Below, in pieces: positions 21,498-32,333 of a stretch of DNA of 64,000 nucleotides. Every line of letters begins with the position of its first letter. Position 1 is the stretch's first letter. Origin of the DNA: Canna indica (Eukaryota; Streptophyta; Magnoliopsida; Zingiberales; Cannaceae); NCBI GenBank assembly GCA_034359265.1, contig CP136891.1, positions 58,442,001 to 58,506,000 of the forward strand, written 5' to 3'. A program made the translations under genes and the position numbers. The notes beneath the pieces were generated by a model. The model saw only the letters and a program-made list of their open reading frames with translations, did not search any database and was not told where the DNA came from.

Positions 21498-21884
21498 TTA
21501 GTAGTCCAATAAAATATTTAGGTTTACATCATTATTATTATCTAACCTATTTTTTAAAAAAACAATTGCAATGAAAACAAGTACTATCAACCAATTGCAA
21601 CCCATGTCAAGGAGCTTGTCTATTTTTGCCTCGAGTGAAAAGAGGCCCCTACTTCTTTGGTTCACTTCATCCTCATCGTGTATTGTCGTTGCAATGGGAG
21701 TGATCCATCGGAAGAATTGACAATTGGGAATGTCAATTTTGTCTCTATTTATGCAAGTTGCATATAATCGGTCGGGATTTTTCTCACTTTCACTTATCCT
21801 TACCACGGCTTGCACACCGCAAAAACATTCTCTGTTTTGATATCTCAAATACGTTTCGCTTATTCGGGATGAAGAAGTTGTCAT
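21498..21884 (-). CDS. GRF-type zinc-finger protein (At4g04775-like)
   Basis: Intact ORF of 128 aa from ATG 21884 (MTTSSSRISETYLRYQNREC). It contains a GRF zinc finger at about residues 20-62: CFCG, then NPDRLYATC and CQFFRW, with the C-x-C and spaced Cys plus FFRW signature. After it come an acidic linker, a short helix (LFSLEAKIDKLLDMG) and a hydrophobic membrane-like segment (WLIVLVFIAIVFL). This matches plant GRF proteins of unknown function that are often found in repeat-rich DNA. An upstream alternative start at 21980 would add 32 hydrophobic residues but is less like the family. It is the only unbroken ORF in the PIF/Harbinger element and may be captured cargo. Confidence 0.65.
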   Translation of the reverse strand: MTTSSSRISETYLRYQNRECFCGVQAVVRISESEKNPDRLYATCINRDKIDIPNCQFFRWITPIATTIHDEDEVNQRSRGLFSLEAKIDKLLDMGCNWLIVLVFIAIVFLKNRLDNNNDVNLNILLDY

Positions 21885-22027
21885 ACTATTTAATGAAACT
21901 AAAATTAATATATTGTTGCTAACATACACTATCAAAAATAAATCTAAGTAGCAATTAAGTCTATTACAAGTCCAATACATAGAATTCTATTTACATGTTT
22001 AAACCTAATTAAAATATGGAAGGGCAA

Positions 22028-23364
22028 TTAGCGTCGATGTGCCCAAAGATGATTTGCAATCCCTTCCCAAATTTCATGCATAACATTTTGAGTTGAAAAA
22101 GATTCACCTACTGATGATTCAATAGGGGGTGAAGATTATTCTTCATTATCAATAATAACTTCTTCATCGTTCCAAATATCAATCAATTCATCTGAATTAC
22201 GATATTTAATAATGAAGTTATGAATTGTACAACACGCCAATACGATATTGTTTTATCTTGCTAGCGAGTAATTCAGCATCATCTTTAATATCGAAAAACG
22301 TGCTTTCAATAGTCCAAAGCATCCTTCGATTACGTTCCGAACGGAGGAATGTCATTGATTGAACAATTCTCTTTTTGTTGAGGGGCCTCGCCTACGATAA
22401 TCTGATCTATGGTACCTTTCACCACGATAAGGTGCCAAAAATTCAGATACGTTCGGATATCCCGCATCAACCACGTAGAATTCATCTAACAAAAGGTAAG
22501 AAAGATTTCTATTAAAACTAAATCAACACTAAGAAAGTGATTACGTTGAGTTAAATTTACCTCCTATTGGTATAGGAAAATCTGAGTTTGGAGAATAAAT
22601 AGTGTGGCTGAAAATACGCGCGTCATTCACGCTTCCCCCCCAATCACTCTTTACGTAAGTGAATAGCATATTGTGAGTGCATGCTGTCATTACATTTTGT
22701 GTAATGATTCCCTTACGGCTCCGATATAAAGATGCCTTATTTGCGAGAACGAATGCCGAGATATGTGTCCCGTCTATCGCCCCTATGCAATTCTACAAAA
22801 GGATTGTTCAAATGTTAGACAAACCGTATGGAATTATACATAAGGATTGGGAAAGGATTTTACCTTAAAATAAGGGAACCACCTAGGATGCCCTTCAATT
22901 TCAAGTTGAACAGTTCGAGGTTCTTAGGGTTTGATAATTTTTGTCCCCAACCTAAGAACCGATGCAAGTGTCAACTTGAACCACTTGTGACACGTTTGAG
23001 TGGAGTGTTGATAGCGCTCCGCAACCACTCTCACTCGTTCATTATGACAAAGTGTATATAAAAACATTGCAACTACTTCCTCCATAAATATATTTTGGTC
23101 TTCTAAGCCAAGTCTCCTAAGATCGGTGCATAATCTAAGGAATAGATTTGGCTCCATATGCAAGTTCTCATAGCATCATACAGGACTATGTATTAACTCA
23201 TGCACATAGTCCGCACCTCTCAAAATTGAAGTGCACACTGCTCTTCCTGGGGTTGGATTTTCTAATTCATCCAACTTATCCAATATATCCAACATGAGTA
23301 ATAATACCAAGTCATCGAAAATTTCTTCATCGCTATAAAATGTATGTGGAGGTTGATGACTCAT
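22028..23364 (-). pseudogene. HARBI1-like PIF/Harbinger transposase, degenerate
   Basis: Reads from MSHQPPHTFYSDEEIFDDLV (ATG 23364) through MEPNLFLRLCTDLRRLG, an intron near 22795-22862, NCIGAIDGTHISAFV, EFYVVDAGYPN and VIEGCFGLLKARFSILK to GIANHLWAHRR and TAA 22028. The three DDE_4 acidic residues are present (D in AIDGTH, D in VVDAGY, E in VIEGCF). At least four in-frame stops have appeared: after IIKP, in the FNQ-HSS stretch (a likely CGA to TGA change), before NNIVLACC and after DNEE. Only trace activity is conceivable. It is the DNA-cutting enzyme of the element. Confidence 0.8.
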
Positions 23365-23441
23365 TCTACGATAATTAAAAACTAAGTAAAACATAATGCA
23401 TGAAAACATAAAGTAAACAAACTAGAAATAAATTGTTCTGT

Positions 23442-24480
23442 TCAGTTCATAACCAAAGCATGAAAAAAATAAAATAAAGTGTTCTTACACACATTGTTTA
23501 ATTTGACATCATAAAAAATAAAATAATGTGTCACCCATGCAAACTTTGCAATCCATTTCTTGAGTTGTTCGTCATTCAATGACATAACAAGTGGTCGAGC
23601 ATCTGGGTGCTCAACCAAGTAAGTCATTGTCTTAAACAAGTGAGCTTCAGATAGCCCCTCCACACTAGTAATGCATCCAACACAATTTGGGACGCTATAT
23701 GGATCCAGGGGTGATGTGCACACTAAAGCTGCATCACTTCAACGGGCTGCATAGTGATTTGAAATAAGTTCATACAGCTTTTTCTTCTCCTGTTCTAGAG
23801 TTGATCTCATCGATGATTTACGTCTTTTATTGTCGCGTGAGGAAATAGATGGACGTCTATCTACCTCCTCAACACTATCATCATCTTCCTCCACTAAGGG
23901 CTCCTTCCCACGTACATCCGGATTCAAATATTCCTTCTCTAACATACGCTCTTCATCCGAATTCATTGGGGGTTGTGTTGATGATCGGGCCATCCCACCA
24001 GTTGCGGATTGATTTTGAAATATCAATTCCATCAAATTATAGTGTGGTGGTGGCCCGTTCTTAAAGGGTTTGAAATAACTTTTTGTCATTCCTTTCTGCG
24101 CACGAAAAAAAAAATCTCAAACCAACTAACTTAACCCCATTGATTAAATACAAAACAACATACCGATGAGTTCCACACTGTTTCATCGGCACCAATCTTT
24201 CCCGTGTTAGGATTCCATGTGACCCCAATGTGGTTAATCAACTCTTGGAATTGCTTATATAAGCAAAGAAGCCGTATTTTTTTGGACTTACATTTCTCCA
24301 CCCCGTAATTAGTCTCACACTTCTCCTCCAATTTTTTACTAATATCTTCTCATACAGTCTTATCAAAATTGAGATTGCCTAATTCAGCTTGTCTATTATG
24401 CAAGAGGTACAAAAATTCTTCTGTGGCATTCTTTGGCCAGAACTCCGACTTCTCCCTTGGATTCTGATGGCACCCATATG
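23442..24480 (-). pseudogene. MYB/SANT-like ORF1 of the PIF/Harbinger element
   Basis: The first block on the minus strand reads NPREKSEFWPKNATEEFLYL to KLEEKCETNYGVEKCKSKKI and TWNPNTGKIGADETVW. This is the Myb_DNA-bind_3 pattern that ends in W-x-x-x-T-G-K-I. After an intron near 24096-24160 come YFKPFKNGPPPHYNLMELIF, an acidic linker, and the C-terminal motif CVGCITSVEGLSEAHLFK through LNDEQLKKWI, typical of L10-interacting MYB-domain proteins. A TGA after FDKTV and a TAG after NHYAAR break it. Harbinger elements use this protein to bind their ends and bring in the transposase. Confidence 0.7.
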
Positions 24481-24859
24481 TTCAACTTATTATATCTACT
24501 TGAAAATATATTTGTAAGCTAACCATAAGCAACATAAATGAAGTATACTAACAGCATATACTAACAATAAGTAATATAAATGAAGTATACTAACAACATA
24601 TACTAAAAATGAAGCAATATAAAAATGAAGAATATCAAGCAACAAAAGTATTGACATGAAACAGAACATGAACATGAAACAGAACCGAACATAATAGAGC
24701 ATAGAGCATAATGTATACTAACAAATATTAAACAGATATTGACAGTGAAATAGTAATAGAGCATAATGTAGCATAATGAACATAATAACCCATGCATAAT
24801 GATGAACCAAAGAAGGAAAACTGTAAACTGACATGAATACTGCAAACTGAACATAAATG

Positions 24860-25940
24860 ATAACTGATCGAGCAACTAGCAGAAGAACATCAAAGCAACA
24901 TGGAAAAATAGAAACCCTAGATAGGGCAAAATAACCCTAGATCGAGCAAAAAATCTTATCTAAAAAATTCAATTTTCACTAACAGTGAGCAACATAGCTA
25001 ATGAAACATAAATGGAAAACAGAAAATATCTGAAACCCTAGATCGGGCAATATATATCAATAGTAGATAAATACAAACTACAACATCAATGAATCTCTTG
25101 GTAAATGCAACATAATTAAATGGAAAACAAAAAATATATGAAACCCTAGATCGAGCAATAAACAAAGCTACATCAGTAATCAAATCAACTAGCAGAAGAA
25201 CATCAAAGCAACATGAAAATATAGAAACCCTAGATAGGGCAAAATAACCCTAGATCGAGCAAAAAACTACATCTAAAAAATTCAGTTTTCACTAACAGTG
25301 AGCAACATAGCTAATGAAACATAAATGGAAAATAGAAAATATCCGAAACCCTAGATCGGGCAACATATATCAACAGTAGATAAATACAAACTACAACATC
25401 AATGAATCTCTTGATAAATGCAACCTAATTAAATGGAAAACAAAAAATATATGAAACCCTATATCGAGCAATATACAAAGCTACATCAGTAATCAAATCA
25501 ACTAGCAAAAGAACATCAAAGCAACATGGAAATATAAAAACCCTAGATTGGGCAAAATAACCCTAGATCGAGCAAAAAACTAGATCTAAAAAATTCAGTT
25601 TTCACTAACAGTGAGCAACATAGCTAATGAAACATAAATGGAAAACAGAAAATATCTGAAACCTAGATCAGGCAACATATATCAACAGTAGATAAATACA
25701 AACTACAACATCAATGAATCTCTTGATAAATGCAACATAATTAAATGGAAAACAAAAATATATATGAAACCCTAGATCGAGCAATAAACAAAGCTACATC
25801 AGTAATCAAATCAACTAGCAGAAGAACATCAAAGCAACATGGAAATATAGAAACCCTAGATAGGGCAAAATAACCCTAGATCGAGCAAAAAACCTTAGAT
25901 CGGATAATAAACAGAGCAACATCAGAGAAGAATATTCACA
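24860..25940. repeat. 313-bp tandem array rich in telo-boxes
   Basis: The marker AGAAGAACATCAAAGCAACA starts at 24881, 25194, 25507 (one change) and 25820, giving an exact 313-bp period and about 3.4 copies. Each unit holds several AAACCCTAGAT or AACCCTAGATCGAGC words, i.e. the plant telo-box core AAACCCTA. The array precedes the MYB-like gene of the PIF/Harbinger element and may be part of its promoter or leader. Confidence 0.9.
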
Positions 25941-26602
25941 CAACTTTGAACCCTAGATCAAGAAGTTTGAAAATGGAAGCACATGAAATCGGAGAAAAAG
26001 GAAACCGTAGATCTAGATCTAAGAAAGAGCAGCGACAAAAATGGAAGCACATGGAATTGGAAGCAACAAACCATCGAAAAGAAAAAGGAAACCCTACATC
26101 AGACGAACAGTGAATAAATGATGAATCAAAGAAGGAAAACATACCTTCATGGTATTGTGTTCAGTAGACAGGAAGGAGAAGGAGAAGTATTTAGTTGGCG
26201 AAGTGGAAAGAAAGAGATCCGTCGGCGAAGGAGAGGAAGGAATGAAGTCGGCGACAACTTGTTGCCTGTTGTCGCCGAAGAGAGGGGCTCACACGATTAG
26301 TCGGGGATGGGATGCCCTAACCCGACAAATCGCAGGTTTTGTTCACTTTTCGCGAAATGGGCGTATACTTGGTTTTAGTTACAAGTATGCCACCGCCCGT
26401 TTCAATCACTTTTCACGAAAACCCGAATTCTACTCCGAGTAGAATTCGGCTTCATGTACAAAATAATGTTTCACGAAAAGTCGATTTCGCGAAACAGAAT
26501 TGAAATTTTGACCAATTTTCGTCAACAAACGTCGTTTCGGGCGTGGGTTTCGGTTTCAAATGGAATCAAAACCCGAAACGGATGGAAACAAACAGGGCAT
26601 TT

Positions 26603-26804
26603 TCCCCAATCGTTAATAACCAGAAACTGAATTGGAAACAAGTGTTTCATATGAAGAAGATGTCAATAAGTAGAAGGAAAATTAATTGCCACCAGTATTT
26701 AAACTACCATCCCGTTCAGGGTGGTATAATGCATAGCACACGGGTTCAATAGCGAAGCAGTATTCGTTTCACTATACCAGCCAGTACATGTAGTAAACTT
26801 CATT
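26603..26804. other. 200-bp spacer between PIF and CACTA-B
   Basis: Host DNA between two element insertions. No coding or repeat signal was seen. Confidence 0.5.
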
Positions 26805-26849
26805 CACTACAACACATCGTTTGGATTTTGACGGCAAATTATAAATAAA

Positions 26850-27200
26850 TTTTGATGCCGGTCGAAGTAAATATTTGCATATTGACGACAGTAAATTCGT
26901 CGAAAACGTGTGTGAAACAATCAACGCTGAATTTTAAATATTAGCGCCTGAAGAGGCGTCAATATTTAGAATTCGACGTCGTCTACCGTCGAAAAGAGGC
27001 GTCAATATTTAAAATTCGACGTCGTCTTCCGTCGAAAAGTTAGGCGTTAATATTTAAAATTTGACGCCGTTTACCGTCAAAAAGTTCGACGTCGTCAACG
27101 AGAAAGGTATATTGACGCCAACATATTGACGCCTTTGACGTCAATATGTGGCGTCAATATGCTAAGCATATTGACGCCTCCACAGGCGTCAATATGGTTG
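26850..27200 (-). repeat. 3' subterminal GCGTCAATAT array of CACTA-B
   Basis: Repeated GGCGTCAATATTTAAAATT, TTCGACGTCGTC and CATATTGACGCC words, many in inverted pairs (for example around 27120-27195). These are expected to be recognition sites of the family B TNPA-like protein. Confidence 0.75.
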
Positions 27201-27435
27201 CCCTTTTTGTTTTTTAAAAAAATAAAATTTCGTGAACCGCGTGATTACCGTGAACTCGTAACATATAATTAATATATTAATTATCTAATTAATTTAAAGT
27301 TAATAAATTAAATTTCCTAATTGCACACTAATCAAATTACCTCTGACCATTAATCAAATTTGACATTAAATTAATAATATCATTTGATTAAAATAGTAAT
27401 ACAAAATTTGATTAAAACACACTACTGGAATAATG

Positions 27436-27745
27436 GGCATCAGCAACGGCGTGCAACGGAGCCAGCCGTTGCAACGGAGCCGTGGCAGAAAATCGCGTCG
27501 CTGATAACTTAGCAACGGATCAGCAACGGCCGCTCGGGCCATTGCTAAAAATATTATCAGCAATGGTTTTGCCACGGACACGGAGCCGTTGCTGATAACA
27601 TTAATAGCAACGGCTAGTGAGTCCGTAGCAACACCATTAGTAAAAGATCATTCCTAAGCCGTTGTTGTAGGTCATCAGCAATGGCTTTCGATACACTTTT
27701 AGCAACGGCTTTCCCATGGACGATCGTGGGAAAGCCGTTGCTGAT
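27436..27745 (-). repeat. 3' subterminal AACGGC array of A3
   Basis: CATCAGCAACGGC and GCCGTTGCTGAT modules as in A1, with more substitutions (for example AGCAATGG). Confidence 0.8.
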
Positions 27746-28024
27746 GATGTAAACCTGAAAACGAAAAAAAAAAAAAATTCCAAATTTCCATTGATACATT
27801 GATACATTATCTGATACATAATTCACACACTCATACACCCATACACACATTCATTCACACATCACAAATACACTAAGATACACATCAAAACAATTATACT
27901 TATATTTATAATTATCCACAATAGTATAAAAACTATTCAAATACAAAATTGAAGTATCAATATCAAAAAAAAATGAATTAAACAAGTATAGTATCTAAGT
28001 AACAAAGTCAATATAAAAAAAATA

Positions 28025-29543
28025 TCACGATGACGATGGAGGATGGTCTGTATCACATGGCGGGGTCTGGAGTGCTTGAGTGTACACCGGCGTGGACTGA
28101 CTCGAGGACGATGGATCAGATGATGCCGAAAAGATGCTTGCTCCGGGATGACCTGACATGTTGCGTAGCATAGCATGCATCTTCGCCATCATCTGATTCT
28201 GGCGCTCCATCATCTCAGTCTGACGTGCGACTGTCTCCTCTAGTGTCATTATCCTGCTACTATGATCATAACTGGATCTGGAGGTGAACGATCGCTCACC
28301 AGCGACCGGAGGGGTCGGTGCCCCAAGTGGCCCTAGCACGGCTCGCGCATGACCACTATCTGCAAAGCCATATACGCGGCCATGGTCCCAGCCACCTGCG
28401 GTCTCGACCCACGTTGTTACGTCAAAGTCCTCGGGGGTGCCCCCGCGCTGCACCACCGTCTGGCTGTAGGTCTACTACTCGAGTTTGATTTTTTGTTTAA
28501 TATTTATCATAAAACTTAAATTATAAATATATAATGAATAATTTAAACAAATATATAGTTACCATAATGTATGCAGCGCGGTTGTCGATGTACTCCCCCG
28601 TCCCATGTACTCGATGGTGGGTCCGCTCAAACACCGCCATCGGGGAGGGTCGCTGGACAGTCCCGTCATCCGACACCGTAGTCTACATTTACAAAAGAAA
28701 TACATTAATTAGTACACATAGTAATAAATAAAATATATAATTAAAAGGTATACTTACCATACGGTTCGCGTGCACTGCAAATGCAATAGAGCCGCAGGTG
28801 TGACGCGCTGCTCCCCCCGACATGCGATTTCTAGCCGCATTCCTAGAAACCTCCTGCCATCGATCCATCGACCATATTCCCACGAGCTGGTCCCATATAT
28901 CCGAAGTAATCCAATCGGGGTCGTATCCCCGAGTCTTCGCGATGTTAGTAGTCCCAGCTCGTGCCATCGCTTGGGACCGGGCCTGCCCCAGCTGCCCATT
29001 GTACCTCGCCCAGAAAATAGCCTCCCAGACAGTGTAAATGAAGGACTTCTGGTCCTCAACCCATGTATAGCGAGCCTGCAAAATAATAATATCAGTACCA
29101 ATATTAATCATCATGCATGTATAAAAAAAATAATACGTGTCTCAAACTCGCGCCATAACATGTCGACGTGCTCACTAGGCACATGAGACCACGTAGGCCA
29201 TGCCTGTGCATGTATCGTCGAATGATAGAAGAAATGCTCCTCGGCACTTCTTCTTGCTCGAACCTACACAGCAAAAATAAAATTTAATATTATATTATGA
29301 TATAATGAATTTGTAATGATTCATAATTCAGATATATTATCGCTCCCCAATCACGCTAATAAATCTACGTGACTCTATGGCTGGTGGAGGCTGCCACCTG
29401 TTCGGCCCGCGTGGCCGCCTACGTCTGAATGTACTAGCCTCAGCGGTATCATCGGTAGGAGGATCAGCAGTACGAGTAAGTGTTGGAGTCTCACCGATCG
29501 GAGACTCCGAAGCTCTCCTGCGACGATAACCACGACCAAACAT
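28025..29543 (-). pseudogene. TNPA-like (Transposase_24) gene of A3
   Basis: Start ATG 29543 (MFGRGYRRRRASESPIGE). The second exon is near 29140-29265. The third block (about 28760-29080) carries ARYTWVEDQKSFIYTVWEAI, MARAGTTNIAKTRGYDPDWI and IWDQLVGIWSMDRWQEVS. The SDDGTVQRPSP block lies near 28570-28680. The last exon, 28025-28456, has LEETVARQTEMMERQNQMM. Unlike A1 and A2, it preserves exon 2, exon 3 and the last exon together, so it is the best guide to the complete family A TNPA structure. The GC donor after exon 2 in A1 reads AC here. Confidence 0.65.
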
Positions 29544-29609
29544 ATCTGTCAAATAGACATATAATTAGATTATTGTATAAATAGTAGAGATATATTTAAT
29601 AAAATATAT

Positions 29610-30915
29610 ACACATAAGTGACAGCTCCCTCAGTCCACAATGTTTTCAATTCATCTATCAAGGGTCTGACAAATACGTCAATTTCTTTTCGCGGACCCTT
29701 AGGACCCGGAATAATCATCGAAAGATAAATAAATTCATCTTTCATGCACATTGACGGTGGCAAATTATAAACTGTCAGCAGCACTGGCCAAACTGAATAA
29801 GGAGTTGCAGAATGTCCAAACGGATTAAAACCATCTGTGCACAATCTCAATCTGATATTTCTAGTATCCCTAGCAAATGAAGGATAACATGTATCCAAAT
29901 GTTTCCATGCTTCACTGTCGGATGGATGAGTCATTATTGTATCATCACGACTTCTTGCATGCCAACTCATGTAGGGGGCCTTCTTTTCCGACATGAATAA
30001 TCTTTGAAGCCTCGGTGTTAGTGGAAAATACCGAAGCACCTTAAACGGGATATTTTTCTGTCAAACCAATTTCTTCACCTTGTAACGAGGATATTGACAT
30101 ACAGGGCATTTATCTAACTGCATATTTTCTTTATAATATAAAATGCAATTATTTTGGCACGCGTGTATTTTTTCGTACCCAAGCCCCAATTTTCTCATCA
30201 GTTTTTTAGTTTTATAAAAAGTTGGCTCAAACTTGTTATCAGTAGCCAACATTCCATTAATCAATCCTACAATCCGATCATACGCAACCCCGCTAATATT
30301 ACAATCGGCCTTGATGTTTAGGAGCTGTGTCATTGCTGAAAACCTAGTGTATTTAGGACAATTCTCATACAAAGGTTCATCGACAGCTTTCAACATCTCG
30401 TAAAATTCTGCGGCTTCTTTATTCGGTAATTCAATCTCTACCGCAGCCCCTACTTCTGTGATATCAACCGCTGTAGTATCTGATGGGACTGATGTCTGAA
30501 GAACTGGCCGATCAATATTATCATTGAGGTGGAATTGACCCCCAAGACTATCAAGTATCATAGTTCTATAGGGATTAGATTGACTGGATGAAGAAGCAAT
30601 AGCAGAGGAAGATTCACCATATGTCTGAACGACAGGATTGCTCGACGTCCCGACTTCACGTGACTCCCCGTGACAAGTCCATAGAAAATATCTTGGTGCA
30701 AATCCTTTGCTATATAGATGCAGAGTGATAGTCTCCCGATCCAAAAATCGTCCATTCAAACAAATGCGGCACGGGCATCGGATTTTATCACCGGCGCTAA
30801 CGAATTTTTGGTTCGAATATGCGAAATTTAGGAAGTACGTTACGCCTAATCGAAACTCATTCGTTAAAGCTCCACGATCAAGACATCGATACATCCAACT
30901 TCGATCAGCCGACAT
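29610..30915 (-). pseudogene. TNPD/TNP2-like transposase of A3, C-terminus deleted
   Basis: Starts at ATG 30915 (MSADRSWMYRCLDRGALTNE). It matches A1 residues 1 to about 433, to the EGAVTYD region, where a deletion removes the rest of the core plus DUF4218 and DUF4216. One TGA at 30061-30063 (codon 285) replaces an arginine. TDGFNPFG is still present. It cannot encode a functional enzyme. Confidence 0.85.
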
Positions 30916-30954
30916 GATTCTGTCAATCAATGACAATTTCTTTGGTTAATACCT

Positions 30955-31215
30955 TTAGGTGAGATTGTCCTATTCCATTCGGGATTTATGTTATTCATAT
31001 TGCACTAAGTACTTCTTTTAACCGCTAACTTCATTCTAAATTTCGGCAGCATCTCCCTACAGTTCTCCGAATACGCATATCATCTGGGCGCGTATCGGAG
31101 AACAAGAGAGATGCTGCCGAAATTTAGAATAAGTTAACGGTTAAAAGAAAAATGTAAGTGCAGTACAAATAACTATATTCCCAAATTGTCCCATCAAGGA
31201 CAATTCAAGGATTGT
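30955..31215. repeat. Large inverted repeat upstream of A3 TNPD
   Basis: Same position and core words as A1 and A2: TTTCGGCAGCATCTCCC, GTTCTCCGAATACGC, GCGTATCGGAGAAC and GAGATGCTGCCGAAATTTAG. The outer arms (TTAACCGTTAAC-type) are shorter than in A1 but still pair. Confidence 0.8.
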
Positions 31216-32034
31216 ACGTCGTATAAAAAATCATCTACTTCTTTTACATGAACATACAACCCCCGAACAGACCTAAGGTTTTGCTAAATCATATCCGACT
31301 CGTCGATGCGTACGTGAAACATATCAACTCGTCGGATGGATGATTATTTTCTAAATGTTTCGAGTCAGTTCGAGTCCATATTGGACAATTCCGACATAAG
31401 TCCAAATTAGACGATTCCGACGGGAGTCCAAAATGAATGATTCCGACGCGCGTCCGAAGTGGACAATTCCGATGCGAGTCCACTGAGGACAACTCCAGAC
31501 TAATTAACAATATTTTAACTAATTAATTAATATTAATCTACAACATTTTAACTAATTTAAATAATTAACCTACCATTATTAAATATTAATCTAACTAAAT
31601 TAAACTAAAAATTAATATAAACTCTAAAAATTAATCTAAACCCTGAAAATTAATCTAACAAATTAAATAATTAATCTAAACAATTAAACAATTAAACAAA
31701 TAACTAATTATCTATTAAATAAAAAATTATAAAAATACATTTCCGACGCCGGAGTCCAGTGTCTGGACACTGTACAAGCTCCGGTGGCGGCCATCGGCCG
31801 TCCACCGCCATCCGAAACCCTAAAAGTAGGATTTCGATCGGATTTTACTTTGGGATCAACGGGGAAGGCCGAGCGACGAGAAATACCTGAAATCGGCGAT
31901 CGAGGACGGACGGCAGCGTCGGCAGCGGCAGCTCGGCGGCGTTGGCGTCGGCAGCGACGGCGAGAGGCGGGAGGAGCAGGTGACGGCAGCAGCGGGAGGA
32001 AGAAGGGGCGGGCGCGATTTGCGACCTATATAAA

Positions 32035-32265
32035 CTTATCAGCAACGGCTCACTCGCCCGTTAGAAAGCTGTTGCTGATAAGTTATCATTAGCAACGGCT
32101 CACTTGTCCGTTAGAAAACCGTTGCTGATAATTAACATCAGCGGCAACGGCTCGCATGTCCGTTAGAAAGCCGTTGCAGATACAACATATCTGCAACGGC
32201 TTGAGTGGCCGTAAGAATGTCGTTGCAAATAGCAACGGCTTGAGCAGCCGTTGCTGAAGACCCAA
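32035..32265 (-). repeat. 5' subterminal AACGGC array of A3
   Basis: CAGCAACGGCTCACT modules and a TATATAAA box at about 32027-32034 on the inner side, as in A1 and A2. Confidence 0.8.
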
Positions 32266-32333
32266 TTTTTAGTAGTGACAGTAATGCATAAAAGAACTAC
32301 CAGTAATTTTATTTACAAATAAAATTAAATAAT

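Larger units (their letters stand above)
19646..26599 (-). mobile_element. PIF/Harbinger element with three ORFs
   Basis: The left end TGGGTGTGTTTGTTTGCG and right end GGAAACAAACAGGGCA are imperfect inverted repeats of the Harbinger style. They are followed inward by further TTTCG/CGAAA-rich inverted sequence. The flanking 3-bp TTT (19643-19645 and 26600-26602) fits the 3-bp duplication of this superfamily, although TTA or TAA is commoner. Inside, on the minus strand, are a MYB-like gene, a HARBI1-like transposase and a GRF zinc-finger ORF, preceded by a telo-box-rich tandem array. It lies 63 bp from A2. Confidence 0.75.
27420..32277 (-). mobile_element. CACTA element A3, family A, nested in CACTA-B
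   Basis: Ends CACTACTGGAATAATGGG and CCCAATTTTTAGTAGTG with ACA on both sides (27417-27419 and 32278-32280). The termini have drifted from the A1/A2 consensus, and the 26-bp minisatellite is degenerate, so this is an older copy. TNPA is mostly present. TNPD is cut short by an internal deletion joining the TNPD/TNPA spacer to the middle of TNPD near 29611. It keeps the leader inverted repeat. Confidence 0.92.
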
